Shown: positions 28,080 to 36,507 of the stretch, one piece after another
How positions within the stretch are numbered: position 1 is the first letter of the stretch
How the letters are laid out: each line of letters starts with the position of its first letter
Assembly: GCF_000426845.1 (NCBI RefSeq)
Contig: NZ_AUGD01000010.1
Span: forward strand, 278,376-342,375
Length of the DNA stretch: 64,000 nucleotides
Source: Bradyrhizobium sp. in8p8
GTDB lineage: Bacteria > Pseudomonadota > Alphaproteobacteria > Rhizobiales > Xanthobacteraceae
Reading direction: 5' to 3'
Program-made: the position numbers and the translations under genes
Notes under the pieces: generated by a model
The model's input: the letters and a program-made list of their open reading frames with translations, nothing else
What the model was told of the DNA's origin: nothing
Database searches by the model: none

Positions 28080-28901
28080 TCAGCGCGTGCCCGCCGCATG
28101 CGCCGCGGTCTTGCGCGCGAGCAGCGCGTGCGTCGCGGCAGTGACGTCGGCCTGGCGCATCAGGCTTTCACCGACCAGGAACGTCGACATGCCGACGCGC
28201 TCGAGGCGGGTGAGATCTTCGGGCGTGAAGATACCGCTCTCGCCGACCATCAGCCGTTGCTGAGGGATCAGTGGTGCCAGCAGCTCGCTGGTCGCAAGCG
28301 TAGTCTCGAAGGTGCGCAAATTGCGGTTGTTGACGCCGATCATCTGGGATCGCAGCTTCAGCGCCCGTTCGAGCTCGGCGCGATCGTGGATTTCGATCAG
28401 CACGTCCATGCCATAGGCGATGGCGGCATCTTCGATGTCCTTCGCGGCGGCATCGTCGAGCGCCGCCATGATGATCAGGATGCAGTCGGCGCCGTGGGCG
28501 CGGGCCTCGACCACCTGGTAGGTGTCGAACATGAAGTCCTTGCGCAGCACCGGCAGCGACGTCGCCGCGCGCGCCGCCACCATGAAGTCGAGATGCCCCT
28601 GGAAGGAGGGTGTGTCGGTCAGCACCGAAAGGCAGGCTGCGCCGCCGGCCTCGTAGGCTCTCGCGAGTGCCGGCGGGTCGAAATCAGCGCGAATGAGACC
28701 TTTGGAAGGTGAAGCTTTTTTGATCTCGGCGATCAGCGCGAAATCGCCATGCGCGTGCTTGGCCTTGATCGCCCGCACGAAGCCGCGTGGCGCGGCTTGC
28801 GCCTTCGCCTTCGCCTCGAGGTCCGAGAGCGGCTGTGCGCACTTGGCGGCAGCGATCTCGTCGCGCTTGTAGGTTTCGATCTTGGTCAGGATGTCCGACA
28901 T
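28080..28901 (-). CDS. trpC: indole-3-glycerol phosphate synthase TrpC
   Basis: TrpC closes the indole ring in tryptophan synthesis. The 273-residue single-domain product has FALIAEIKKASPSKGLIRADFDP (catalytic Lys), LRKDFMFDTYQ, IGVNNRNLRTF and MVGESGIF, all diagnostic of the IGPS TIM barrel. There is no fused TrpF. The start MSDILTKIETYKR is preferred; an ATG two codons earlier at 28907 adjoins the trpD stop. It lies between trpD and moaC with almost no spacing. Confidence 0.96.
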   Translation of the reverse strand: MSDILTKIETYKRDEIAAAKCAQPLSDLEAKAKAQAAPRGFVRAIKAKHAHGDFALIAEIKKASPSKGLIRADFDPPALARAYEAGGAACLSVLTDTPSFQGHLDFMVAARAATSLPVLRKDFMFDTYQVVEARAHGADCILIIMAALDDAAAKDIEDAAIAYGMDVLIEIHDRAELERALKLRSQMIGVNNRNLRTFETTLATSELLAPLIPQQRLMVGESGIFTPEDLTRLERVGMSTFLVGESLMRQADVTAATHALLARKTAAHAAGTR

Positions 28902-28907
28902 GCGCAT

Positions 28908-29921
28908 TCAGCTGTTGGAGACTGCCACCAGGTGCTTCAGCTTCGCGTTGGCCGCGCCGCTGTCGATCGAACGGGCGCCGATCGCGACGCCCTCCTTGAG
29001 GTCCTTGGCACGGCCGGCCACGACCAGCGCGGCGGCAGCATTGATCAGAGCGACGTCGCGGTAGGGGCTCGGCTTGCCGTCGAGCACGCTTTGCAGCGCG
29101 ACCGCATTGGCATCGGCGTCACCGCCCTTAAGCGCGCCGGCCTCGCAACGCGAGAGCCCGGCCTCCTCGGGGGTCACCTCGAAATTCCGGATCTCGCCAT
29201 TGTGGAGCGCGGACACGAAGGTCGGGCCGGTGAGGGTGATCTCGTCGAGACCGTCGGTGCCGTGCACCACCCATGCAGATTCCGAGCCGAGGTTCTTCAG
29301 CACCTGTGCCAGCGGTTGCACCCATTGCCTGGAGAACACGCCAACCATCTGCCGCTTCACGCCGGCCGGGTTGGAGAGAGGGCCGAGCAGATTGAAGATC
29401 GTGCGCGTGGCAAGCTCGACCCGGGTCGGACCGACGTTCTTCATGGCGGGATGGTGGGCGGGGGCGAACATGAAGCCGATGCCGCATTCGCGCACGCAGC
29501 GCCCGACCTGCTCAGGCTTCAGGTCGATCTTGACGCCGAGCGAGGCCAGCACGTCGGCGGCCCCCGAGCGCGACGACAGCGCGCGGTTGCCGTGCTTGGC
29601 CACCGGCACGCCGGCGCCCGAGACGATGAAGGCGGCGCAGGTCGAGACGTTGACCGAGCCCGAGCCGTCGCCGCCGGTGCCGACGATGTCGACCGCTTCG
29701 GGCGGGGCCGTCACGGTCAGCATCTTGGAGCGCATCGCCGCGACGGCGCCGGTGATCTCGTCAACGGTCTCGCCGCGCACCCGCAGCGCCATCAACAGGC
29801 CGCCCATCTGCGACGGTGTGGCCTCGCCGCTCATCATGGCATCGAAGGCGGAAGCGGCTTCGTCGCGCGACAGGCTGGCACCAGTCGCGACTTTTCCAAT
29901 GATCGATTTCAGGTCGTCCAT
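28908..29921 (-). CDS. trpD: anthranilate phosphoribosyltransferase TrpD
   Basis: TrpD joins anthranilate to PRPP. The 337-residue product contains the PRPP-binding motif VGTGGDGSGSVNVST, AKHGNRALSSRSGAADVL and the anthranilate-site HHPAMKNVGPTR, and matches the family in length. It is the first tryptophan gene of the run in this window; trpE and trpG are not present nearby. It follows the foldase gene by 14 bases, so transcription may start upstream of that gene. Confidence 0.96.
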   Translation of the reverse strand: MDDLKSIIGKVATGASLSRDEAASAFDAMMSGEATPSQMGGLLMALRVRGETVDEITGAVAAMRSKMLTVTAPPEAVDIVGTGGDGSGSVNVSTCAAFIVSGAGVPVAKHGNRALSSRSGAADVLASLGVKIDLKPEQVGRCVRECGIGFMFAPAHHPAMKNVGPTRVELATRTIFNLLGPLSNPAGVKRQMVGVFSRQWVQPLAQVLKNLGSESAWVVHGTDGLDEITLTGPTFVSALHNGEIRNFEVTPEEAGLSRCEAGALKGGDADANAVALQSVLDGKPSPYRDVALINAAAALVVAGRAKDLKEGVAIGARSIDSGAANAKLKHLVAVSNS

Positions 29922-29935
29922 CGCGTGCTTTCAAC

Positions 29936-31834
29936 TCACTGGTTCGCGCCGGTCACCTGCGCGAAGGCGGCCTGATTGATGGTGGTCCCGATGTCGGCTT
30001 CGAGCTTGTTGATGTAGGAGGCGACCTGTTCCTCGGTCTGGGCCCGGTCGAGGCTCTCCTTCAGCTTCTTGACCGCATCGGAGGCGACGTCGACCGCGGG
30101 TTCGACGATGTCGGTGACGCGGAAGACGATCACCTCGCTGCCGCCGCTCACGGCCGTCTGTCCGACGCCATCCTTGGCGGTACGGAAAGCCGCCGCGACG
30201 ACCGTGCCGGGCACGCCGGCCGGAGAATCGTCGCGCTTGAATCCGGTCGCGGTCTCGACCTTGACGCCGATCGCGGCGGCCTCATCCGCGAGCTTGCCGC
30301 CCGCTTCGAGCTTCTGCACCATCTCGGTCGCCTTCGTCTTCAGCTTGGCTGCGATCTGGTCCTGGCGCCAGCGCGCCTCGACTTGGTCTCGGACCTCGTC
30401 GAGATTGCGGTCTCGCGAGGGCGTGATGGCGAGCACGTCGTACCAGACATAGCCGCCCTTGTAGGAGATCGCATCGCTGTCGACGCCGACATCGGTGTTG
30501 AAGGCCTGCGATACAACGTCGAGGCCCTGCGGGATGTTGGCGACCGGCTGGCCGTCCGGGGCGCGGCCGGAGCGGTCGACGGCGTCGATGGTCACCGCGG
30601 TGAGGCCGAGCTTCTGCGCCGCGTCGATCACGCTGGAGCCGCCGCCGCGCTCGTCTTCCATCTTGTCGCGGAGATCGGCGACCTTGACGCGCGCACGCTC
30701 GGTCGCGATCTCACGTTTGATGTCGCCGGCAAGGCTGGCGTAGTCGGCCTCCTTGCCCGGCTCGATCTTGTCGACCTTGACGATCGCGACGCCGAGCCCG
30801 CTCTGGATCGGCTGGCTGATCTCGCCGACGGGAAGCGCGAAGGCGGCATCTCCGACGGCAGGCGTGAGCGAAGACTTGGTCACGAGCCCGAGGTCGATGT
30901 CGGACGCGCTCAGCCCGCGTTCCTTGCCGAGATCCTCGAACGACGTCCCGCTGACGAGGCGCTCGCGTGCGGCTTGCGCTTCGGCGACGTTCGGAAACAC
31001 GATCTGCTGGATCTGGCGCTTCTCCGGCGTGCCGAGCCGGTCCTTGCGCTGTTCGAACACCTTCTTGGCATCCTCGTCCGACACCTCGGTCCATTTGCCG
31101 ATGTCCTCCGGCGAGACCACGACGAAGGCGATCTTGCGGTATTCGGGCGCCCGGAATTGGACCTTATGATCCTCGAAATAGGCGGCGAGCGCCTCGGGCG
31201 AGGGCGGGTCGATGGTCCCGGCCTGAGCCGCGTCGAGCCGGACGAATTCGATCGAGCGTTGTTCGTTCTGGTAGCGCGTCAGCATGTCGATCATGGTCTT
31301 CGGCGGCTCGATGCCGGCACCGATGGTGCCGGTGATCTGCCGGCGCAGCGACACCTTGCGCTGCTCGGCAACGTAGCGCTGCTCGGTGTAGCCGAAATTG
31401 CGGATCACGGCCTGAAAGCGGTTCGCATCGAAGTTTCCGCCGACGCCCTTGAAGTTGGGATCGTTCATGATGACGTGGCGGATCTGCTCGTCCGACTGGC
31501 CGAGCCCGAGCCTGCGCGCCTCCTCGTCGAGGGCGGCTTCGGCGATGGTCTGCTGGAGCACCTGGCGATCGATGCCGAAGGCACGCGCCTGGTCGGGCGT
31601 CAACGGACGGCCGAACTGGCGGCTGATCTGCTGTAGCCGGTCGGTGTAGATCTGGCGGAACTCGTTGAGAGAGATCTCGGTGCTGCCGACCTTGGCCACC
31701 GTGGACTGCCCGAAGCCCTTGAAAATGTCGGCGATGCCCCAAATGCCGAAACTGATGATCAACACGCCCATCACCATGGCCATAATGGTCTTGCCGAGCC
31801 AGTTTGATGAGGCCTTGCGCATTCCTCGAAGCAT
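29936..31834 (-). CDS. ppiD: PpiD-like SurA N-terminal/parvulin foldase
   Basis: The 632-residue protein is anchored by one N-terminal helix (about residues 15-35; MAMVMGVLIISFGIWGIADI) and faces the periplasm. A SurA-N domain (about 36-200) is followed by a parvulin-type prolyl isomerase domain (about 235-360; KRQIQQIVFPNVAEAQAARE) and a C-terminal chaperone-like region. PpiD assists folding of proteins leaving the Sec translocon; secG is nearby on the other strand. Start is the ATG giving MLRGMRKASSNW; the TTG three codons before is not needed. It is divergent from tpiA. Confidence 0.9.
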   Translation of the reverse strand: MLRGMRKASSNWLGKTIMAMVMGVLIISFGIWGIADIFKGFGQSTVAKVGSTEISLNEFRQIYTDRLQQISRQFGRPLTPDQARAFGIDRQVLQQTIAEAALDEEARRLGLGQSDEQIRHVIMNDPNFKGVGGNFDANRFQAVIRNFGYTEQRYVAEQRKVSLRRQITGTIGAGIEPPKTMIDMLTRYQNEQRSIEFVRLDAAQAGTIDPPSPEALAAYFEDHKVQFRAPEYRKIAFVVVSPEDIGKWTEVSDEDAKKVFEQRKDRLGTPEKRQIQQIVFPNVAEAQAARERLVSGTSFEDLGKERGLSASDIDLGLVTKSSLTPAVGDAAFALPVGEISQPIQSGLGVAIVKVDKIEPGKEADYASLAGDIKREIATERARVKVADLRDKMEDERGGGSSVIDAAQKLGLTAVTIDAVDRSGRAPDGQPVANIPQGLDVVSQAFNTDVGVDSDAISYKGGYVWYDVLAITPSRDRNLDEVRDQVEARWRQDQIAAKLKTKATEMVQKLEAGGKLADEAAAIGVKVETATGFKRDDSPAGVPGTVVAAAFRTAKDGVGQTAVSGGSEVIVFRVTDIVEPAVDVASDAVKKLKESLDRAQTEEQVASYINKLEADIGTTINQAAFAQVTGANQ

Positions 31835-32055
31835 TTGGTCCAACTTGTTTGGTCAGGAGGGGAACGGAGCGCGTCTTAATGCAGATTCCGCAAAAGCGCG
31901 TCACCAAATTGATCAATCATCATAAAGTGGCGGCTTTCCCCCCGCAACCTCGCCTCGGGCGCCGCTTCGAGCCTGCGGTTAAAGGCCTCTAGGTCTGGAA
32001 CTGCCGCGGCAGCTCTGCTAGCGCATGCGCAAACCCTCATCCTGCTGGAAATGAC

Positions 32056-32811
32056 ATGACCGACGCCATCCGACCGCTGATCGCCGGCAACTGGAAAATG
32101 AACGGCCTCAGGGCCCAGGCTGCCGAATTCGACGCCATGCTCAGCGGCGCGGCAGACGTGGCCGGCAAGGCCGATCTCCTGGTCTGCCCGCCGGCGACCC
32201 TGATCGCCGCCTTCGCCGACAAGGCGCGCGGCAAGAAGGTTGCGGTCGGAGCCCAGGATTGCCACCCCAAGGCCTCCGGCGCCCATACCGGCGATGTCGC
32301 CGCCGAAATGCTGGTGGACGCGGGTGCAAACGCCATCATCGTTGGCCATTCCGAGCGCCGCGCCGATCATGGCGAGAGCGACGCTCTCGTCAGGCAGAAG
32401 GCGGAAGCCGCCTGGCGGGCCGGGGCGGCGGCGATCGTCTGCATCGGCGAGACGCAGGCCCAGCGCGACGCCGGGCAGACGCTGGACATTCTGCGTGGCC
32501 AGCTCGGCGGCTCGCTGCCGGACGGCTCGACCGCCGCGAATCTGATCGTCGCCTATGAGCCGGTCTGGGCGATCGGCACCGGCCTGACCCCCACGGCCCA
32601 GGATGTCGAGCAGATTCATGGCTTTATCCGGGAACTCCTGACCTCCAGGTTCAAGGACGAGGGGACCAAGATGCGGATTCTCTACGGCGGCTCGGTCAAA
32701 CCGTCGAATGCGGCCGAGCTGATGGCGGTGAAGAACGTCAACGGCGCCCTGGTCGGCGGCGCGAGCCTGAAAGCGGCCGATTTCCTTGCCATTGCCAAGG
32801 GCTGCCCTTAG
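32056..32811 (+). CDS. tpiA: triose-phosphate isomerase
   Basis: TpiA interconverts dihydroxyacetone phosphate and glyceraldehyde 3-phosphate. The 251-residue product has the catalytic Lys in AGNWKMNGL, His in VGHSERRADHGE, and Glu in AYEPVWAIGTG with the mobile loop after it, plus the phosphate-binding LYGGSVKPSN and GALVGGASL. It is divergent from the PpiD-like gene with a 220-base promoter region between them. secG follows after about 140 bases that hold a hairpin. Confidence 0.97.
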   Translation: MTDAIRPLIAGNWKMNGLRAQAAEFDAMLSGAADVAGKADLLVCPPATLIAAFADKARGKKVAVGAQDCHPKASGAHTGDVAAEMLVDAGANAIIVGHSERRADHGESDALVRQKAEAAWRAGAAAIVCIGETQAQRDAGQTLDILRGQLGGSLPDGSTAANLIVAYEPVWAIGTGLTPTAQDVEQIHGFIRELLTSRFKDEGTKMRILYGGSVKPSNAAELMAVKNVNGALVGGASLKAADFLAIAKGCP

Positions 32812-32835
32812 CTAAACCCAAACCATTGGTCGGAC

Positions 32836-32866
32836 CGATCGGGGGTGGCAATAGCCCTCCCGATCG
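32836..32866 (+). terminator. hairpin after tpiA, possible terminator
   Basis: CGATCGGG at 32836-32843 pairs with CCCGATCG at 32859-32866, with GGC/GCC pairing inside the loop. It begins 25 bases past the tpiA stop. There is no T-tract after it, so it may act with Rho or as an RNA 3'-end stabiliser rather than as a classical terminator. Confidence 0.5.
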
Positions 32867-32950
32867 TGTAACACCGCGCAACTTCAGGACAACCCCGCGA
32901 AGCGCGATCGGCCGCCGTCAGGCGCCGCCCGCTTGTGACGGAAGGATATC

Positions 32951-33334
32951 ATGCAGACCGTTGTCATCGTCATCCACCTCATGATCGTCGCCGTCATGAT
33001 TGGCGCCGTCCTGCTGCAGAAGTCGGAAGGCGGCGGCCTCGGCATGGGCGGAGGCGCCGGCTTCATGTCGAGCCGCGGTACGGCGAACCTTCTGACGCGG
33101 ACCACTGCCATCCTGGCGGTGGGCTTCTTCATCACCAGCCTGTTCCTCTCCTGGTACGCTGGTTACAACCGGGCGCCGTCGTCGATCATCGGCCAGCCGT
33201 CGCAGACCCAGCCGGCCGGCGGATCGCCGATCGCGCCGCCCACCTCGGGCGGCATCCTGGATTCGCTGAAGAAGGCCGACGAGCAGCAGCAGAACCAGGC
33301 GCCGTCAGGTCCGCAGGTGCCGCGTTCGCAATAA
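32951..33334 (+). CDS. secG: preprotein translocase subunit SecG
   Basis: SecG is the small non-essential subunit of SecYEG. The 127-residue product has two membrane helices (about residues 3-21 and 52-72) separated by the conserved QKSEGGGLGMGGGAGFMSSRGTANLLTR-type loop (the GGG-LG-GG pattern), followed by a Pro/Gln-rich cytoplasmic tail of about 50 residues that is common in alphaproteobacteria. The ATG follows a GAAGGAT site. tpiA-secG-pyrG is a frequent alphaproteobacterial order. Confidence 0.95.
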   Translation: MQTVVIVIHLMIVAVMIGAVLLQKSEGGGLGMGGGAGFMSSRGTANLLTRTTAILAVGFFITSLFLSWYAGYNRAPSSIIGQPSQTQPAGGSPIAPPTSGGILDSLKKADEQQQNQAPSGPQVPRSQ

Positions 33335-33500
33335 AGCAGGGGGGCCATGCAGGGTGGCTGCTACCGTCCTGCATCAACAATCCCCATCAAGGCACTGTCA
33401 CCACTCTTAGTTCTGGCTCACCCACAGGCCCGCAAAATCTTTGGGGCGGAATACGAATCGCTTTGGCGAATCGAATGTAGGGGATTAGAGGTTAAGTCCC

Positions 33501-35132
33501 ATGGCGCGGTACATATTCATCACCGGCGGCGTGGTTTCTTCGCTCGGCAAGGGTCTGGCTTCAGCGGCACTGGGTGCCCTGCTGCAGGCCCGGGGCTACA
33601 AGGTCCGCCTCCGCAAGCTCGATCCCTATCTCAACCTCGATCCCGGAACGATGTCGCCGTATCAGCACGGCGAAGTGTTCGTGACCGATGACGGCGCGGA
33701 GACCGATCTCGACCTCGGTCACTACGAGCGCTTCACCGGCCGGCCAGCGACCAAGGCCGACAACATCACCACGGGGCGCATCTACCAGGACATCATCTCC
33801 AAGGAGCGTCGCGGCGATTATCTCGGCGCAACCATTCAGGTGGTTCCGCACGTCACCAACGCCATCAAGGAATTCGTCCTCGAAGGCAATGACGAGTTCG
33901 ACTTCGTGCTGGTCGAGATCGGCGGAACCGTCGGCGACATCGAGGGACTGCCGTTCTTCGAGGCGATCCGCCAGCTCAAGAACGAGCTGCCGCGCGACCA
34001 TGCCGTCTATATCCATCTGACGCTGCTGCCTTACATTCCGAGCGCCGGCGAATTGAAGACCAAGCCGACGCAGCACTCGGTGAAGGAGCTGCGCTCGATC
34101 GGCATCCAGCCGGACATCCTGCTCTGCCGCACCGACCGCGAGATCCCGAAGGAAGAGCGGCGCAAGCTCGGGCTGTTCTGCAACGTGCGCGAAAGCGCCG
34201 TGATCGAGGCCCGCGACGTCGACAACATCTATGCCGTTCCCGAGGCCTACCACGACGCCGGGCTCGACGACGAGGTGCTCGCCGCCTTCGGCATTGCCTC
34301 GCGGATCCCGCCGGAGCTGCGCAGCTGGCGGGAGATCAACGAGCGCATCCGCAATCCCGAGGGCAACGTTACCATCGCCATCGTCGGCAAATACACCGGC
34401 ATGAAGGATGCCTATAAGTCGCTGATCGAAGCGCTCTCGCATGGCGGCATCGCCAACAAGGTGAAGGTCAATCTCGACTGGATCGAGAGCGAGATCTTCG
34501 AGAAAGAGGATCCGGCGCCGTTCCTCGAGCACGTCAATGGCATCCTGGTGCCGGGCGGCTTCGGCCAGCGCGGCGCGGAGGGCAAGATCAAGGCGGCGCA
34601 GTTCGCGCGCGAGCGCGACGTGCCGTATTTCGGCATCTGCTTCGGTATGCAGATGGCGGTGATCGAGGCCGCACGAAACCTCGTCGGAATCGAGGATGCC
34701 AACTCCACCGAGTTCGGCCCAACCAAGGAGCCGCTGGTCGGCCTGATGACGGAATGGCTGCGCGGCAACGAGCTGGAGAAACGCTCGCAGGCCGGCGACC
34801 TCGGCGGGACGATGCGGCTCGGCGCGTATCCGGCGGCGCTCAATCGCGGCAGCCGGGTGTCGCAGGTCTATGGCGGCGCCACCGAGATTTCCGAGCGGCA
34901 CCGCCACCGCTATGAGGTCAACACCGCCTACAAGGATCGTCTCGAGCAGCACGGCTTGAAATTTTCGGGTCTGTCGCCGGACGGCGTGCTGCCTGAGATC
35001 GTCGAGTACGAGGATCATCCCTGGTTCATCGGCGTCCAGTTCCATCCCGAGCTGAAGTCGCGGCCGTTCGAGCCGCACCCGCTATTCGCCTCGTTCATCG
35101 AGGCGGCGGCGAAGCAGAGTCGGCTGGTGTAA
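33501..35132 (+). CDS. pyrG: CTP synthase
   Basis: PyrG aminates UTP to CTP with glutamine nitrogen. The 543-residue product has the synthetase domain (about residues 1-270; GVVSSLGKGLASAAL Walker-like motif, LDPYLNLDPGTMSPYQHGEV) and a class I glutamine amidotransferase domain (about 290-540) with the nucleophile Cys in YFGICFGMQMAV and the His/Glu pair in QFHPELKSRP. The N terminus MARYIFITGGVVSS is the canonical start. It lies about 165 bases after secG. Confidence 0.98.
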   Translation: MARYIFITGGVVSSLGKGLASAALGALLQARGYKVRLRKLDPYLNLDPGTMSPYQHGEVFVTDDGAETDLDLGHYERFTGRPATKADNITTGRIYQDIISKERRGDYLGATIQVVPHVTNAIKEFVLEGNDEFDFVLVEIGGTVGDIEGLPFFEAIRQLKNELPRDHAVYIHLTLLPYIPSAGELKTKPTQHSVKELRSIGIQPDILLCRTDREIPKEERRKLGLFCNVRESAVIEARDVDNIYAVPEAYHDAGLDDEVLAAFGIASRIPPELRSWREINERIRNPEGNVTIAIVGKYTGMKDAYKSLIEALSHGGIANKVKVNLDWIESEIFEKEDPAPFLEHVNGILVPGGFGQRGAEGKIKAAQFARERDVPYFGICFGMQMAVIEAARNLVGIEDANSTEFGPTKEPLVGLMTEWLRGNELEKRSQAGDLGGTMRLGAYPAALNRGSRVSQVYGGATEISERHRHRYEVNTAYKDRLEQHGLKFSGLSPDGVLPEIVEYEDHPWFIGVQFHPELKSRPFEPHPLFASFIEAAAKQSRLV

Positions 35133-35173
35133 CGCTTCTCCGACCTTTGACGACCGCGCGGATTGTTGCGACA

Positions 35174-35205
35174 ACTCCCTGCGCAAGAACAACAGAGCAG
35201 GGAGT
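35174..35205 (+). promoter_or_regulatory. hairpin covering the NIPSNAP ribosome binding site
   Basis: ACTCCCTGC at 35174-35182 and GCAGGGAGT at 35197-35205 are perfect 9-base arms around a 14-base loop. The second arm contains the GGGAG ribosome site, nine bases before the ATG at 35214, so folding would hide it. Confidence 0.6.
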
Positions 35206-35213
35206 GAACTTCG

Positions 35214-35540
35214 ATGATCTACGAAATGCGCGTCTATCGCTGCGTGCCCGGCCGGCTGCCGGCGCTCCTGAAGCGATTCGAAGCCATCACGCTCAAGCTC
35301 TGGGAAAAGCACGGCATCAAGCAGGCCGGCTTCTTCACGACGCTGATCGGTGAGTCAAACCAGGAGCTGACCTATTTCCTGGCCTGGGACTCGCTCGCCG
35401 AGCGCGAGAAGAAGTGGGGCGCGTTCATGACCGATCCGGATTGGCTCGAGGCGCGGGCAAAGTCGGAAGCGGACGGCCAGATCGTCGGCAACATCGTCAG
35501 CCAGATTCTGGCGCCGACCGCCTTCTCGGCCGTGAGGTAA
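35214..35540 (+). CDS. NIPSNAP family protein
   Basis: The 108-residue product is a single dimeric alpha/beta-barrel (NIPSNAP, Pfam-type) domain: it starts MIYEMRVYRCVPGRLPALLKRFE and contains GFFTTLIGESNQELTYFLAWDSLAEREKKW, a hallmark of the family, and a final FMTDPDWLEARAKSE segment. Biochemical role is not established for bacterial members. A GGGAG site precedes the ATG but lies in a perfect hairpin arm, so translation may be controlled. It sits between pyrG and kdsA. Confidence 0.88.
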   Translation: MIYEMRVYRCVPGRLPALLKRFEAITLKLWEKHGIKQAGFFTTLIGESNQELTYFLAWDSLAEREKKWGAFMTDPDWLEARAKSEADGQIVGNIVSQILAPTAFSAVR

Positions 35541-35658
35541 GCGCAGCCCACGGCAGCGGTGAGCCCTGGCGCAACCCTGTTATTCGTACGGCCCGGGCGG
35601 AAGAGGGTTGATCCGACCCTCATCACGGCTATGGTCGCGCCGAAACGAGGGATCTGCC

Positions 35659-36507
35659 TTGAGCTCTTCGACGTCAGCGGCGCCGGTCGTCACCATTGGC
35701 ACGGTCAAGTTCGGCAACGATCTGCCGATCTCGATCATTGCCGGACCCTGCCAGCTCGAAAGCCGCCAGCATGCGCTTGAAGTGGCCTCTGCGCTGAAGG
35801 AGATCGCCGCGCGGCTCAACATCGGCCTCGTCTACAAGACCTCCTTCGACAAGGCCAACCGCACCAGCGCGTCAGCGGCGCGCGGGCTGGGCCTTGCGCA
35901 GTCGCTGCCGATCTTCGCCGAGATCCGCGCCTCGCTGGGCCTGCCTGTCCTGACCGACGTGCACGAGGCCGCGCAATGCGCCGAGGTGGCCCAGGCGGTC
36001 GACATCCTGCAGATTCCAGCCTTCCTGTGCCGGCAGACTGACTTGCTGCTTGCGGCGGCCGCGACCGGCAAGGTCGTCAACGTCAAGAAGGGCCAGTTCC
36101 TGGCGCCGTGGGACATGGCGAATGTCGTCGCGAAGATCACGACCGCTGATAATTCCAACGTGCTCGTCACCGAGCGCGGTGTCTCCTTCGGCTACAACAC
36201 GCTGGTCTCCGACATGCGCGCGCTGCCGATCCTGGCACGCACCACCGGCGCGCCGGTCATCTTCGACGCCACCCATTCGGTGCAGCAGCCGGGCGGGAAG
36301 GGGGCCTCGTCGGGTGGCGAACGGGAGTTCGTCCCGGTGCTTGCGCGCGCGGCCGTTGCCGTCGGCGTTGCCGGTGTCTTCATCGAGACCCATCCCGACC
36401 CCGACCGGGCGCCCTCTGACGGGCCCAACATGGTGCCGCTGCGCGAGTTCGAGGGGCTGATCGCCAGGCTGATGGCGTTCGACGCGCTGGCGAAGAACCC
36501 GCGCTGA
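35659..36507 (+). CDS. kdsA: 3-deoxy-D-manno-octulosonate 8-phosphate synthase KdsA
   Basis: KdsA condenses PEP and arabinose 5-phosphate to KDO 8-phosphate for LPS core. The 282-residue product shows ISIIAGPCQLESRQHA, YKTSFDKANRTS, TDVHE, KKGQFLAPWDM and FDATHSVQQPGG, all diagnostic. There is no ATG at the right place: the best start is TTG at 35659 (encoding SSSTSAAPVV), preceded by a GAGGGA site at seven bases; an upstream TTG at 35608 has none. The stop overlaps the MFS start by one base (TGATG). In many alphaproteobacteria kdsA lies between pyrG and eno, as here. Confidence 0.95.
   Translation: MSSSTSAAPVVTIGTVKFGNDLPISIIAGPCQLESRQHALEVASALKEIAARLNIGLVYKTSFDKANRTSASAARGLGLAQSLPIFAEIRASLGLPVLTDVHEAAQCAEVAQAVDILQIPAFLCRQTDLLLAAAATGKVVNVKKGQFLAPWDMANVVAKITTADNSNVLVTERGVSFGYNTLVSDMRALPILARTTGAPVIFDATHSVQQPGGKGASSGGEREFVPVLARAAVAVGVAGVFIETHPDPDRAPSDGPNMVPLREFEGLIARLMAFDALAKNPR

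Noticed and set aside
33561..35078. 500-residue open frame antisense to pyrG
   Set aside because: It mirrors the high-GC third positions of pyrG; similar shadows oppose lpdA, kdsA, eno and the GGDEF-EAL gene.
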